A stretch of DNA of 64,000 nucleotides, taken from contig NZ_JAVBIK010000001.1 of the NCBI RefSeq assembly GCF_032193805.1, forward strand, positions 1,226,033 to 1,290,032, read 5' to 3'. This stretch comes from Rhodoferax potami (GTDB lineage Bacteria > Pseudomonadota > Gammaproteobacteria > Burkholderiales > Burkholderiaceae_C). Positions within the stretch are counted from its first letter, which is position 1, and each line of letters begins with the position of its first letter. The translations under genes were made by a program, and so were the position numbers. Positions 17,344 through 26,868 of this stretch are shown here, one piece after another. The notes under the pieces were generated by a model, which was not told where the DNA came from, ran no database searches, and saw only the letters and a list, made by a program, of their open reading frames with translations.

Positions 17344-18594
17344 TTACTTGGTAGCAGCGGCCTTGGCGATGTTCTTCACGCCGTCAGCAACGGAGATCTT
17401 GTCGTCGTTCCAGAACTGGGACACGGCGTCCTTGATCGCGCCTTCAGCAGCTGGCTTGATAGCCATGCCGTGGGCCACGGAAGGAACCAAACCACCGGAT
17501 TTGGCGGTGTCCACGAAATCCTTGGCGGATGTCTTGGCGCAATCGTCAAACTTGTCCATCTTCATGTTCAAACGGACAGGGATAGAACCCTTGTTCAAGT
17601 TGAACACTTCTTGGAACTCGGTGCCCATGATGGAAGCAGCCAGATCAGCCTGTGCCTTTTGAGCGCCAGCGTCTTTGAGCTTGTACATGGCGAACGAGTC
17701 CACGTTGAAGGTGTATGCGTTAGCGGTGCCTGGAGCAGCAGCGCAGACGTAGTCCTTGCCGGGAACCTTGCCAGCAGCGGAGAACTCGCCCTTGGCCCAG
17801 TCACCCATGAACTGGAATGCGGCCTTCTCTTGGATCACCATGGCAGTAGCCAGGTTCCAGTCGCGGCCAGGAGCGGCTGCGTCGGTGTAACCCTTGACCT
17901 TGCGGAATGTTTCCAGGACCTTGGTCATGGTGGCGCTGGTCAAAGCTTTTTCGTCGAGCTTGATCAAAGCGTCGTTGTAGAACTTGACACCGCCCACGCC
18001 CAGAGCCACAGACTCAAAGGTGGTGAAGTCTTGCCAGTTCTGGCCACCGTGTGCCACGGGGATCAGGCCAGCCTTCTTGACTTTTTCAGCAGCAGCAAAG
18101 AACTCGTCCCATGTCTTGGGAGTGGAGGTCACGCCGGCTTTTTTCAGCACAGCGGAGTTAGCCCACATCCAGTTCACGCGGTGCACGTTCACGGGAGCAG
18201 CAACGTAGTTGCCTTTGTACTTCATGACGTCAGCCACCACCTTGGGCAGCAGGTCGTCCCACTTTTCGGCCTTGGCAGTTGCGTCGAGATTAGCCAACAC
18301 GCCTTCAGATGCCCACTCCTGGATGGCTGGACCCTTGATCTGGGCAGCTGCAGGTGGGTTACCGCTCACGACACGGCTCTTGAGCACGGTCGCTGCGTTG
18401 TCACCACCACCGCCGGCCACTGCGAAGTCTTTCCATGTGTGGCCCTTGCCTTGCATGATCTTCTTCAGTTCAGCCACAGACTTGGCTTCGCCGCCGGATG
18501 TCCAGTAGTGCAGGACTTCCACTTCGCCAGCCACAGCGGCCGAACCAGCAACCACGAGTGCCACTGCGGTGGCGAGTTTAGAAAGCTTCAACAT
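17344..18594 (-). CDS. Sugar ABC transporter substrate-binding protein (first of a tandem pair)
   Basis: This 416-residue periplasmic sugar-binding protein has a clear signal peptide (KLATAVALVVAGSAAVAG) and starts the mature protein with EVEVLHYWTSGGEAKSV. It aligns along its whole length with the next gene, so the two arose by tandem duplication. It is the first transporter gene, with its own long upstream region and a hairpin behind it, an arrangement that usually gives the binding protein in excess. The DNA is more biased toward frequent codons than the second copy, suggesting high expression. Glucose or mannose is the probable ligand, judging from the family and the linked kinase and isomerase. 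Confidence 0.92.
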   Translation of the reverse strand: MLKLSKLATAVALVVAGSAAVAGEVEVLHYWTSGGEAKSVAELKKIMQGKGHTWKDFAVAGGGGDNAATVLKSRVVSGNPPAAAQIKGPAIQEWASEGVLANLDATAKAEKWDDLLPKVVADVMKYKGNYVAAPVNVHRVNWMWANSAVLKKAGVTSTPKTWDEFFAAAEKVKKAGLIPVAHGGQNWQDFTTFESVALGVGGVKFYNDALIKLDEKALTSATMTKVLETFRKVKGYTDAAAPGRDWNLATAMVIQEKAAFQFMGDWAKGEFSAAGKVPGKDYVCAAAPGTANAYTFNVDSFAMYKLKDAGAQKAQADLAASIMGTEFQEVFNLNKGSIPVRLNMKMDKFDDCAKTSAKDFVDTAKSGGLVPSVAHGMAIKPAAEGAIKDAVSQFWNDDKISVADGVKNIAKAAATK

Positions 18595-18766
18595 CTTGTC
18601 TCCAAATAAAGTTTGTCTGTCCGGCCCTATGTGCTCTGGGCCGAAAGCAACGTTGAATTCAATTGGACACCATGCCCACTTGAATTAATTAATTTTTAAT
18701 TAATTTTTAACGCCAAACTACTAGGAGTTTCCCTAACCCGCTCAAAATCGGCGGGCAGAAGCGGTT
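18595..18766 (-). promoter_or_regulatory. Upstream region of the binding-protein gene with palindromes and an AT-rich block
   Basis: This 172-bp gap contains the palindromes CAACGTTG (18648-18655) and TTGAATTCAA (18653-18662), which overlap. It also contains an AT-only block at about 18681-18709 built from repeated TTAATTAATTTTT. Such symmetric sites suggest a repressor operator, possibly of LacI or ROK type, and an internal promoter of the operon. This is inferred from sequence symmetry only. Confidence 0.4.
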
Positions 18767-19747
18767 TTAGCCAAGCACAAGGGCCAGTGCGGCATAGTCG
18801 CCCACTTTTTCGCCCAGGCCCGCCGGCACGATTTCGACGCCATCGGTGAGCGCCGGCAACTTGCCCTTGAGGGCCGCTTGCAGCTTGGGCAACAAGAACT
18901 CGCGGTTGTGCCAGAAGACGCTGCCGCCGATGCTGATGCGCTGCAGATCGAGTGTGGCCACCATGTTGTAGAGGGTGCGGCCCATCACATCGCATAAGTC
19001 GTCCACAATAGCCAGAGCGCCCGCCTCACCTGCGCGAGCCGCTACAAAAAGCGTAGCAGCATCGGTGTAGCCCTGCGCACCGAAACGACGCGGAATCGCG
19101 TTACCGGCAACCAGCCCTTCTACATCGCCCACGTTGCCGCAGCCGCAGAGCGCGTCTTGGTTGGTGCTGACAAAGGTGTGGCCTGCGTGGCCCGCATTGC
19201 CGTTTTTGCCGCGCAGGATGTGGCCATCCACACACAAGCCCATGCCGATGCCGGTGCTCCAGGTCACGTAGGCGCAGTTGGCCACGCCCTGCAATGCGCC
19301 CCAGCGGCGCTCGGCCTCGAGTGCACCCACGCCATCGTTTTCGACGCGGACATTGGGGAAAGCGGCTTTGAGTGGCGCCTCCAGCAGCGCGGTAACCCAG
19401 TCATTGGGAAGGCCGCGGGCCTTGCCGGCCAAGCCGCCACAGATGTTGGGGCCTGCCAGCTCGACCATGCCGCCATTGATCACAAAAGGGCCGCAGGTAG
19501 CAACGCCCACGGCGGTAATGTCTGCCACCGCCACACCCGCCAGGGCGCAGCTTTCACCCACCATGCGAATGATCTGGCGTGCCAGTGCGTCGTTAGAGCC
19601 TTCTTTGGCGGTGGGCTCAGAGACTTTGCCACGCACACCTGCCGCGTCGGCAATATTGACTGCCACTTTGGTGCCGCCGATGTCTACACAGGCAACCGGC
19701 TTGCTGCCGGGGGCAATGTTCAATTCAATGTCGTGGGTCAAAGCCAT
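18767..19747 (-). CDS. ROK-family sugar kinase (glucokinase-like)
   Basis: The 326-residue cytoplasmic protein has the ROK/ASKHA phosphate-binding motif ACVDIGGTKVAVN, the central VENDGVGALEAE with the catalytic-type Asp, and STGIGMGLCVDG. The zinc-binding region reads GNAGHAGHTFV, then CGCGNVGDVEGLVAG. The usual CxCGxxGCxE is therefore altered: the third Cys is Asp. It has no N-terminal helix-turn-helix, so it is an enzyme rather than a NagC-type repressor. Its place between the isomerase-like cupin and the ABC genes points to phosphorylation of the imported hexose. The ATG at 19747 is chosen because the upstream extension only shadows the cupin gene. Confidence 0.85.
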   Translation of the reverse strand: MALTHDIELNIAPGSKPVACVDIGGTKVAVNIADAAGVRGKVSEPTAKEGSNDALARQIIRMVGESCALAGVAVADITAVGVATCGPFVINGGMVELAGPNICGGLAGKARGLPNDWVTALLEAPLKAAFPNVRVENDGVGALEAERRWGALQGVANCAYVTWSTGIGMGLCVDGHILRGKNGNAGHAGHTFVSTNQDALCGCGNVGDVEGLVAGNAIPRRFGAQGYTDAATLFVAARAGEAGALAIVDDLCDVMGRTLYNMVATLDLQRISIGGSVFWHNREFLLPKLQAALKGKLPALTDGVEIVPAGLGEKVGDYAALALVLG

Positions 19748-19791
19748 GCTGCACTCGCTCTCAAATCTTGAAAAAACAGGGGGTCGGAAGG

Positions 19792-20160
19792 TCAATCGCG
19801 GCCGTAGTCGTCCTGCAGGCGAACGATATCGTCTTCGCCCAGGTAACTGCCGAACTGTACTTCCACAATTTCTACCGGGCCGTTGGTCAGGTTCGCCAAG
19901 CGGTGCACCTGCCCGATCGCGATGTCGCAATACTCCCCCGGCTGCAGGTCAAACTGGCGGTCATCCAGTGTCACCCGTGCGGTGCCTGTGGTCACCACCC
20001 AGTGCTCCGCGCGCTGGTGGTGCTTTTGCAAACTGAGCTGCTGGCCGGGGTGTACCCCGATGCGCTTGATCTTGTTGCCCGGCACCTCCGAGATGGTTTC
20101 ATACCAGCCCCAGGGGCGCTCGGTGCGCTCAATCGTCTCAGTTCGCAAGGTAGTCTGCAT
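19792..20160 (-). CDS. Stand-alone cupin of mannose-6-phosphate isomerase type II
   Basis: The 122-residue protein corresponds to the C-terminal cupin domain of bifunctional ManC/AlgA (mannose-1-phosphate guanylyltransferase/phosphomannose isomerase) without the nucleotidyltransferase part. It contains ERPWGWYETI, GQQLSLQKHHQRAEHW (metal-binding histidines), the downstream PGEYCDIAIGQVHRLAN and VEIVEVQFGSYLGEDDI. It would interconvert mannose-6-phosphate and fructose-6-phosphate. AAGGA precedes the ATG. It is the first gene of the sugar operon and is followed after 44 bp by the ROK kinase, so imported mannose could be phosphorylated and sent to glycolysis. Confidence 0.82.
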   Translation of the reverse strand: MQTTLRTETIERTERPWGWYETISEVPGNKIKRIGVHPGQQLSLQKHHQRAEHWVVTTGTARVTLDDRQFDLQPGEYCDIAIGQVHRLANLTNGPVEIVEVQFGSYLGEDDIVRLQDDYGRD

Positions 20161-20196
20161 GATTAAACAATCCTTAAAACGGCGCGCAGATACTAC

Positions 20197-20252
20197 CCCG
20201 CATCCCCCCTGTGGGGTTACTGGCTTGTTACTGCGCGTTTTCAGGATGCGGG
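20197..20252. other. Inverted repeat at the end of fbpC
   Basis: The 9-bp arms CCCGCATCC (20197-20205) and GGATGCGGG (20244-20252) are perfect complements 38 bp apart, with a smaller CCCC/GGGG hairpin inside. The right arm is inside the last codons of fbpC. It could slow or end transcription between the two operons, but there is no clear T-tract. Confidence 0.35.
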
Positions 20253-21308
20253 AAATACATGGGCAGTGCCGCGTGCGGACACCGCTACCCGGGCACCGAC
20301 CAACGGGGCATCGAGGCCCGCGCTGTGCACATGCACCAGGGTGCCGCCGGCATCTTCGTCCAGCTGCACCGACAGCTCACACACCGCGCCACAAAAATCC
20401 GACTCGACCACAGTGCCCGCACACACGGCGCCGGATCCGGCAGATGGCGGTGTGCTAATTAAGGGGGTGACGTTGAGCTGCTCGGGGCGCAACAATATTT
20501 GCCCCTGTCCGTGGCGCAAGGTGTCGCCGGTGGGAAGGCGGCCCAGCGCACACTCGGCCCACCCTTGTGACAAGCGCGCATTCAGCACCACAGCCTCGCC
20601 CAAAAAGCTGGCGGTGACCGGGTCTTTCGGCCGGAGGTACACCTCCAGCGGAGCGCCCACTTGTGCGAGCTGGCCAGCCCGCATCACGGCCACTTGGTCA
20701 GCAAATGACAGCGCCTCGGCCTGGTCGTGGGTCACCAGAATGGTGGTGATGCCTGCCGCTTGCAGCAGCTGCGCCACTGCCTTTCGGGTGGACGCGCGCA
20801 AGCCGGTGTCCAAGGCTGAAAAGGGCTCGTCCAGTAGCATCAGCTTAGGCCGCTGCGCCAGCGCTCTGGCGAGTGCAACGCGTTGCTGCTGACCGCCCGA
20901 TAGCTCATGCGGGCGGCGCTGCAGCATCGCGCGGTCCAGCGACACCATATCCATCAGCTCGTCAATGCGCGCTTGGCGATCCGGCGCTGATTTGTCGAGC
21001 CCGAAGCCCACGTTGTCCGCCACGCTCAGGTGCGGAAACAGCGCCCCGTCTTGTGGCACATAGCCAATACCACGGCGGTGCGCAGGCACGATGGCTGAGC
21101 CATCGGCCAGCACCTCGCCTTGCAACACGACCCGGCCAGCGTCTGGCGCCTCGAAGCCGGCAATGATGCGCAACAAACTGGTTTTCCCGGAGCCAGAGGG
21201 CCCCACGATGGCAGTGCGGCTGCCCCGGGGCACGCTCAGTTGTATGCCTTTGAGCGCGGCGACCGCGCCATACGATTTGTGCACGCCGTGCAGTTCAAGA
21301 GTAGTCAT
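20241..21308 (-). CDS. fbpC: Ferric-iron ABC transporter ATP-binding protein
   Basis: The 355-residue ATPase belongs to the Fbp/Sfu/Pot group: Walker [11 protein letters not shown]-loop [10 protein letters not shown], signature LSGGQQQR, Walker [14 protein letters not shown]-loop ILVTHDQ. A C-terminal TOBE-like domain follows. The start overlaps the permease stop by 4 bp (ATGA), and fbpA lies just upstream. It drives uptake of ferric iron delivered by the periplasmic FbpA. Confidence 0.9.
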   Translation of the reverse strand: MTTLELHGVHKSYGAVAALKGIQLSVPRGSRTAIVGPSGSGKTSLLRIIAGFEAPDAGRVVLQGEVLADGSAIVPAHRRGIGYVPQDGALFPHLSVADNVGFGLDKSAPDRQARIDELMDMVSLDRAMLQRRPHELSGGQQQRVALARALAQRPKLMLLDEPFSALDTGLRASTRKAVAQLLQAAGITTILVTHDQAEALSFADQVAVMRAGQLAQVGAPLEVYLRPKDPVTASFLGEAVVLNARLSQGWAECALGRLPTGDTLRHGQGQILLRPEQLNVTPLISTPPSAGSGAVCAGTVVESDFCGAVCELSVQLDEDAGGTLVHVHSAGLDAPLVGARVAVSARGTAHVFPAS

Positions 21309-22873
21309 CGTCCAGCAACAAGTCGGGATTGGATATACAGCAACCAGGTAAGGGGCAGCGACAAGAGCACCATCAGGAGGGCATAAGGTGCCGCGCCCGC
21401 GTAGTCGATCTCGGAGCTATGGGCCCAAAAGGCGGTTGCCAATGTTTGTGTGCCATTGGGCGCGAGCAGCAGTGTCGCGGTCAGTTCGGTCGTGATGGCC
21501 AAAAACACCATGGCATAGCCGGAAGCCGCACCCGGAGCTGCCAGCCGCATGGTGATTTGCCACATGGCCTGCAGCGGTGAGCGGCCCAGGCTGCGAGCCG
21601 CCTGCTCCAGCTCCTTGGGCGCCTGGGCAATGCCGGCACGCAGGCTGACCAGCGCACGGGGCAGAAACATCAGGGCATAGGCCAGCATGACCGTGAACAC
21701 CGTTTGGTACAAAGGCCGCGCCACCCGCACAGTGATGGTGACCAGCGCCAGCGCCACCACAATGCCCGGCAGAGCACCGGCCAAGTAGTTGGCGCCCTCC
21801 ACCCAGCGTTGTAATTTGCCGGGCGCGCGGATCGACAGCCACGCCATGGGAACAGCCGCCACGGTGGTCAGGGCCGCGCCCAGTCCTGCCAGCAACAAGG
21901 TTTGCCACACGGCGGGGAGTAGTTCGGGCAGATTCCACACCGCAGCGCCACCGGCCCACAGCCAACGGCTCAAAGTCACCATGGGCACCCCCAGGGACAG
22001 CAGCGCCGTCACTACGGGCAAGAGCAGGCATAGCAGCGACCAGCGCCCGAGCGCTTGCACCGGTACCTGACGGGCGGAACCCGAGCCGACCCGCGCATAG
22101 CGCTCGCGGCCACGGGTGCCGGCCTCCAGGCCCAACAGCCCGAAGCAGCAAATCACCAGCACGCCGGCCAGCATGTTGGCGGCGGGGCCGTTGTAGGTGC
22201 TTTGAAACTGGTCCACGATGGCGGTGGTGAAGGTGTCAAACCGGATGGTGACAAACAAGCCATATTCGGCCAGCAAGTGCAGACCGACCAGCAAAGCCCC
22301 GCCCCAGATCGCCAGGCGCATCTGTGGCAACACCACACGCACAAACACCGCCCACGGGCTCAGGCCCAAAGACGCGGCAGCATCCTCCATGGCCGGGTCC
22401 AAGCGGCGCAAGGCGGCCGCAATCGGCAAATACACAAACGGAAAATACGCCGCCACTGAAATCAAAACCGCCGCCCACAGGCCATGCATGCCGGGGGCTA
22501 CGCTGATCCATGCATAGCTGTGCACAAAGGCTGGCACAGCCAAAGGTGCGGCAGCAACCCAGGACCACCAGCGTGCGCCGGGCAGGTCGGATCGCTCGGT
22601 CAACCAGGCCAAGGCCAGCGATAGCACGATGCACACAGGCACCGTCAACACCACCAGCGCCGTGGTGTTGAGCAACAGCTCACCGACACGGGGCCGGAAG
22701 ACCAGCGCTGCCACCACGTCCCAGCCACTTTGAACGCCGACCCAGACGACAAAAGCCAAAGGCAGCAACGCCAATGCCGACACCAGCAAAGCCGCGCCTG
22801 CTACCCACGACAAACGCCCCCGGCGCACCATGCGAGCCGGGGGCGCATTCACATGCACCGCAAGAGTGGTCAC
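21305..22873 (-). CDS. fbpB: Ferric-iron ABC transporter permease (double permease)
   Basis: The 522-residue inner-membrane protein has about twelve transmembrane helices made of two homologous permease halves, the standard layout of FbpB/SfuB. EAA-type loops are visible in each half: [20 protein letters not shown] in the first and [19 protein letters not shown] in the second. It lies between fbpA (8-bp gap) and fbpC (4-bp overlap), so the three genes form one leftward operon. Confidence 0.9.
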   Translation of the reverse strand: MTTLAVHVNAPPARMVRRGRLSWVAGAALLVSALALLPLAFVVWVGVQSGWDVVAALVFRPRVGELLLNTTALVVLTVPVCIVLSLALAWLTERSDLPGARWWSWVAAAPLAVPAFVHSYAWISVAPGMHGLWAAVLISVAAYFPFVYLPIAAALRRLDPAMEDAAASLGLSPWAVFVRVVLPQMRLAIWGGALLVGLHLLAEYGLFVTIRFDTFTTAIVDQFQSTYNGPAANMLAGVLVICCFGLLGLEAGTRGRERYARVGSGSARQVPVQALGRWSLLCLLLPVVTALLSLGVPMVTLSRWLWAGGAAVWNLPELLPAVWQTLLLAGLGAALTTVAAVPMAWLSIRAPGKLQRWVEGANYLAGALPGIVVALALVTITVRVARPLYQTVFTVMLAYALMFLPRALVSLRAGIAQAPKELEQAARSLGRSPLQAMWQITMRLAAPGAASGYAMVFLAITTELTATLLLAPNGTQTLATAFWAHSSEIDYAGAAPYALLMVLLSLPLTWLLYIQSRLVAGR

Positions 22874-22881
22874 AACAAGGC

Positions 22882-23910
22882 TTACAGCAGACCAGCTTGT
22901 GTCATCAGGTCGGACACCTTCCGGCTATTGAGCTTGGCCGGCTCCACTTTGGGGGCTTGCAAGTCAGCCAGCGGCACGAGGCTGCGATGCGAAGCCGCAC
23001 CTTGGCCCACCGCGTATTCATACGAAGAGCCGGTCCGCAAAATCTCTTGGCCGCCTTTGCCGGTGATCCACTTCACGAAAGCCTGGGCCTCGGCTTTGTG
23101 CTTGCTGGAGGCCAACACGCCGCCACCGGAAATGCTGACAAAAGCGCCCGGATCTTCGTTGCGGAAGTAGTGCAAGCCCACTTTTTCGCTGTTCTCGCCG
23201 GTCTTGGCCATGTCGCCGTAGTAGTAATAGTGGTAGATCACCGCACCATCCACCTGACCCGCATTCACCGCCTTCATGGCAATGCTGTTGCCCTTGAACG
23301 GAACCACGTTCTCTTTCATGCTCTTGAGCCAGGCCAAGGTGGCAGCCTCTCCCTTGAGCTCCAACATGGCACTCACAATGGCCTGAAAGTCCGCACCGGC
23401 CTGAGCGGCAGCCCAACGACCTTTCCACTCGGGCTTGGCGAGATCCATGATGGATTTGGGCAACTGGTCTTTGCTGAATTTGGTTTTGCGGTACGCAAAC
23501 ACGGTGCTGCGTGCGGCAATACCAACCCAGCGGCCATGAGCTGTGCGGAAGTTGGGTGCCACCTGGTTGATGGTCGCGGGGTCGAGCGGCGCAAACAAAC
23601 CTGCGCCATCTACCAACGTCATGGCGGGGGAGTTTTCTGTCAAAAACACATCGGCAGGGGACGAGCCTCCCTCTTGCACCAACTGGTTGCCCAGCTCGGT
23701 GTCACCGCCTTGGCGCAAGGTCACCTTGATACCGGTTTCTTTGGTAAAGGCCTCGACCCATGCCTGTGTCAGGCTGGCGTGCTGGGCGTTGTACACCACG
23801 ATGCCCTCGGCAGAAGGCGTAACGGATTGCGCTTGCACCCATGCAGCGCTGCCCATGGCTGCGCCCAAGACGGCGAGCCGGAAAAAGGAGGTCAAAAATG
23901 TGCGTTTCAT
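22882..23910 (-). CDS. fbpA: Ferric-iron-binding periplasmic protein
   Basis: The 342-residue protein has a signal peptide ([20 protein letters not shown]), then [20 protein letters not shown], the start of the FbpA/FutA fold. The tyrosine cluster in [14 protein letters not shown] matches the region that supplies the paired iron-ligand tyrosines in FbpA. The segments [20 protein letters not shown] and [20 protein letters not shown] are also typical. It is the first gene of the fbpABC operon, preceded by a putative Fur box. Confidence 0.92.
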   Translation of the reverse strand: MKRTFLTSFFRLAVLGAAMGSAAWVQAQSVTPSAEGIVVYNAQHASLTQAWVEAFTKETGIKVTLRQGGDTELGNQLVQEGGSSPADVFLTENSPAMTLVDGAGLFAPLDPATINQVAPNFRTAHGRWVGIAARSTVFAYRKTKFSKDQLPKSIMDLAKPEWKGRWAAAQAGADFQAIVSAMLELKGEAATLAWLKSMKENVVPFKGNSIAMKAVNAGQVDGAVIYHYYYYGDMAKTGENSEKVGLHYFRNEDPGAFVSISGGGVLASSKHKAEAQAFVKWITGKGGQEILRTGSSYEYAVGQGAASHRSLVPLADLQAPKVEPAKLNSRKVSDLMTQAGLL

Positions 23911-23956
23911 GAAGCGGGCTTTTGAATCTGTGGCGACCGCAATAAACAGACGCCGT

Positions 23957-23980
23957 CACGAATAAAAATAATTCGCATTT
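23957..23980 (-). promoter_or_regulatory. Candidate Fur box upstream of fbpA
   Basis: CGAAT and ATTCG form an inverted repeat around an A/T core (TAAAAATAA-like), about 50 bp upstream of the fbpA start. The region reads AATGCGAATTATTTTTATTC on the transcribed strand, which resembles Fur sites of betaproteobacteria (AATGCGAAT-type arms, AT-rich centre). Iron repression of the operon is therefore likely but rests on sequence similarity only. Confidence 0.55.
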
Positions 23981-24062
23981 AGATTGTAGCCTCAGCGATC
24001 CGGGTTTGTACTGACGCAGGTCAAACCCATGCACTGCTATCGCCGTGGCCCGGCGAGTCAGA

Positions 24063-25184
24063 TCAAAGCCGGTGGGTACGGTCGCCACGGGCGAAGCCTA
24101 GCAAGGGCGTGTCCACCCCCCGCCCGATGGCAATCACCTTGAAAAGCTCGCCCATTTCGTGCTCCATGAGCAACTTGCTGGCCGCCACACGGGCCGCCAA
24201 ATCCTGAGACTGCATGGCCTCAACCATGCCGCAGTTGATCAAGAAGTGCGCTTGGTTGGTGTAGCCCAACACGTCCATGCCGGCGTCTTGCGCGGCCACT
24301 GCGGTACCGGTGAAGTTGACATGCGCAGTAATGTCTTTCAGGCCTACACGGTCCAGCGGATTGGCGTCGGCCTGGTGGGCCTGGTGGCACATCACGGTGC
24401 CGCCGGACCGCTGTACATGGTAGTACTCACTCTCCGGAAAACCATAGTCCAGCAACAAAGCAGCGCCCAGCTGCAAGCGGTCTGCCAGGGTGCGCACAAA
24501 CGCGTCGCCCTGGGCGTGGATCTCGGTCAGGTAGTCGTGCTCGCCATCCACCTCCAGTGGGGGGCGCAAATCGGTCAAGCGATCTGCCCAGACGAGGTCG
24601 CCACCAGAAAGCGTCACACCGCGCTCGTGCCACACACCGGCCACCCGCACCAGAAGCTGAACCGGCATCGCATCCAGCACCTCGTTGCCCACCACCACTC
24701 CTCGCATGGTGGCCGGCAGTTCGCTCACCCATTGCACCTTGTCGGCGTGCCGGGCTAAGCGCTCACGTTGGCGGGCTTTGAGGGAGTCTGAGAGATCCAC
24801 AATCGTGTACCGGCGCACCCGGTCGCCCAGTGCATCAAGCAACTGCCCTGCCAGCGCACCGGTGCCGGCGCCAAACTCCCACACCTCGTCCGTCCCGGTG
24901 GCCTCCAGCACTTGGGCGACTTGGCGGGCCAGTGCCTGACCGAACAGCGGGCTGATTTCAGGGGCCGTGACAAAGTCACTACCCGCGCCCTGCACGCCCT
25001 CTGCGGTGCTCACACCTTGGGGCATTTGGCCGAACTTGGTCGAGCCATTGGTGTAGTAGCCCAGCCCCGGCGCATACAAAGCCATGGCCATGAATGTGTC
25101 AAATCCCAGCCATCCACCGGCTTTCTCGATGGCATCCGCGATAATTCGGGTCAGGTTGGCCGGAATGTTTTCCGTCGTGGACAT
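24063..25184 (-). CDS. SAM-dependent methyltransferase of the MidA/NDUFAF7 family
   Basis: This 373-residue cytoplasmic protein has an N-terminal region typical of the family (FDTFMAMALYAPGLGYYTNG, DFVTAPEISPLFGQALA) and a class-I methyltransferase SAM motif (EFGAGTGALAGQLL). These are followed by VVGNEVLDAMPVQ and LLLDYGFPESEYY. The eukaryotic relative NDUFAF7 methylates an arginine of a respiratory complex I subunit; bacterial substrates are not established. ATG at 25184 (MSTTENIPANL) is preferred over an upstream start at 25214. It is divergent from the SDR gene. Confidence 0.88.
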   Translation of the reverse strand: MSTTENIPANLTRIIADAIEKAGGWLGFDTFMAMALYAPGLGYYTNGSTKFGQMPQGVSTAEGVQGAGSDFVTAPEISPLFGQALARQVAQVLEATGTDEVWEFGAGTGALAGQLLDALGDRVRRYTIVDLSDSLKARQRERLARHADKVQWVSELPATMRGVVVGNEVLDAMPVQLLVRVAGVWHERGVTLSGGDLVWADRLTDLRPPLEVDGEHDYLTEIHAQGDAFVRTLADRLQLGAALLLDYGFPESEYYHVQRSGGTVMCHQAHQADANPLDRVGLKDITAHVNFTGTAVAAQDAGMDVLGYTNQAHFLINCGMVEAMQSQDLAARVAASKLLMEHEMGELFKVIAIGRGVDTPLLGFARGDRTHRL

Positions 25185-25259
25185 AGATGTTCGTTTTATG
25201 TTGCGTAAAGCCACGGATTATCTTTCCCCCTCGCCCCACTCCCATTTCAGGAATCATTT

Positions 25260-26048
25260 GTGTTGAAGCGCGTACTCGTTACCGGCGGAGCCCACCGTTT
25301 GGGCGCCTTGATTTGCACCCGCTTTGCGGCTGCGGGTTGGGAGGTCTGGTGCCATTACCAACGCAGTGCGCATGCCGCACTCGCGCTGTGCGCACAGCTG
25401 CGGGCACAAGGGCATGAGGCACATGCGATCCACGCCAACCTGGCCGACGAGACCAGTCGCCGCGATTTGATTGCCGAGATTGCCGTCAAATCAGGCCCCC
25501 TGCACTGTCTGGTCAACAACGCCAGCAGTTTCGAGCCCGATGCTGGCGACGCCATCGACACCGAGGGCGCACGCCAACAACTCGAAGTGAACCTGATGGC
25601 GCCCCTGTCGCTCTCACGCTGGATGGCCAACAGCCTCGACCCTGACGCATTGGCGGGCGGACACAGTGTGATTCACGTGTTGGACCAAAAAGTGTTCAAC
25701 CTGAACCCGGATTATTTTTCATACACCGTCAGCAAACTCGCACTCGAACGGGCGGTTGCCCTGCAGGCACAGGCGCTCGCACCTGCGGTACGGGTGTGCG
25801 GTGTGGCCCCGGGTCTGATGTTTTTGAGCGGCCCGCAAACACAAGAAAACTTCGACAAAGCCGCCCGGGTGAATTTGCTGCGCGAGCCGATTGACCCCGG
25901 CCAAGTGGCCGCCACCTGCTTGTTTCTGGCGGAAAACCCTTGTATCACCGGCACCACCTTGTGCGTGGACAACGGCCAGCACTTGGTGCCGCTGGCCCGC
26001 GACGTGATGTTTGCGGTGGATGCCCAACCCGAGAAAACATGCCCATGA
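25260..26048 (+). CDS. Short-chain dehydrogenase/reductase, FolM/pteridine-reductase-like
   Basis: The 262-residue SDR begins at a GTG with RVLVTGGAHRLGALICTRFA, the Rossmann TGGxxRLG motif seen in pteridine reductases and FolM. It also has LVNNASSFEPD, the catalytic YTVSKLALE (YxxxK) and an end region CITGTTLCVDNGQHLVP. The stop overlaps the first of two folB-like genes (ATGA), and that context suggests reduction of dihydropterins such as dihydromonapterin. The reaction is inferred from family and neighbours. Confidence 0.8.
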   Translation: MLKRVLVTGGAHRLGALICTRFAAAGWEVWCHYQRSAHAALALCAQLRAQGHEAHAIHANLADETSRRDLIAEIAVKSGPLHCLVNNASSFEPDAGDAIDTEGARQQLEVNLMAPLSLSRWMANSLDPDALAGGHSVIHVLDQKVFNLNPDYFSYTVSKLALERAVALQAQALAPAVRVCGVAPGLMFLSGPQTQENFDKAARVNLLREPIDPGQVAATCLFLAENPCITGTTLCVDNGQHLVPLARDVMFAVDAQPEKTCP

Positions 26049-26446
26049 GCCACGATCCGTTCGTCACCCTGGCGCTGGAATGCCGCCGCCTTTTTTTAAA
26101 GGACCATGTAGTGCAGGTGCGCATCGGCGCGCACGACTTTGAAAAAGGGGTCACCCAGCGGCTGATTTTCAATGTGGAGCTGTTTGTGCCATTTGAGGGC
26201 AGCACCCCCACCTCCGACAGCCTCTCCGAGGTGGTGGACTACGACTTTGTGCGCCAGCTGATTGCCAGCCGTGTGGCGCGCGGCCATGTCGAGCTGCAAG
26301 AAACCTTGTGCGATGAGCTGGTGCAGCAGATGCTGGCGCACCCGCAAGTGCGCGCCGTGCGCCTATCGACCCAAAAACCTGACGTATACCCCGACTGTGC
26401 GGGGGTAGGCGTTGAAGTATTCCGAATGAAAGGCGCCAATGCGTGA
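26045..26446 (+). CDS. Dihydroneopterin aldolase family protein (FolB-like, first copy)
   Basis: The 133-residue protein has the T-fold signature of FolB: VVQVRIGAHDFEKGVTQRL with the conserved Glu, VVDYDFVRQLI, VELQETLCDELVQQML and a C-terminal VRLSTQKPDVYP with the conserved Lys. FolB cleaves dihydroneopterin in folate synthesis; related proteins can be epimerases. The ATG at 26045 overlaps the SDR stop (ATGA), and another ATG at 26039 is possible. The downstream folB paralogue overlaps it by 8 bp, so the three genes are probably one translation-coupled unit. Confidence 0.82.
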   Translation: MSHDPFVTLALECRRLFLKDHVVQVRIGAHDFEKGVTQRLIFNVELFVPFEGSTPTSDSLSEVVDYDFVRQLIASRVARGHVELQETLCDELVQQMLAHPQVRAVRLSTQKPDVYPDCAGVGVEVFRMKGANA

Positions 26447-26825
26447 TGAGAGCATGAAGGCCGGCACCGGTCACCAAACCCTGACCCTCACGGGCCTGCG
26501 CTTTGACGCCAACTTGGGCATTCTGGAATCAGAAAAGCTCGCGCCCCAACCCATTCAGGTAGACGCTGAGTTAAGCCTGGGCACCCAGCCGCTATTGCCG
26601 CATGACGATGACATCAACCATGTGCTGGACTACCGCAAGGTGAGGCAGATCATCATCACGGAGTGCACTGCCGAGCATGTGAACCTGCTGGAAACGCTGA
26701 TCGGCAAACTGGCCCACCGGCTGATGCAATTGCCCGGCGTGCTGGGCGTGCGGGTCAAGATCGCGAAACTGGAAATTTTTGAAGACTGTGAAGTTGCCAT
26801 CCGCATGGAAACCGGGCAGTGGTAA
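26439..26825 (+). CDS. Dihydroneopterin aldolase family protein (FolB-like, second copy)
   Basis: The 128-residue protein is a diverged paralogue of the previous gene: [65 protein letters not shown]. The family glutamate and lysine are present, while the segment following the lysine differs from the first copy (LEIFED against PDVYPD). It overlaps the first copy by 8 bp. Two FolB-like genes side by side could form a mixed oligomer or separate aldolase and epimerase activities. Confidence 0.8.
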   Translation: MRDESMKAGTGHQTLTLTGLRFDANLGILESEKLAPQPIQVDAELSLGTQPLLPHDDDINHVLDYRKVRQIIITECTAEHVNLLETLIGKLAHRLMQLPGVLGVRVKIAKLEIFEDCEVAIRMETGQW

Positions 26826-26868
26826 GCCACCCCGCCACGCGAACACTGCAACAAGGAAAGAGAACACT

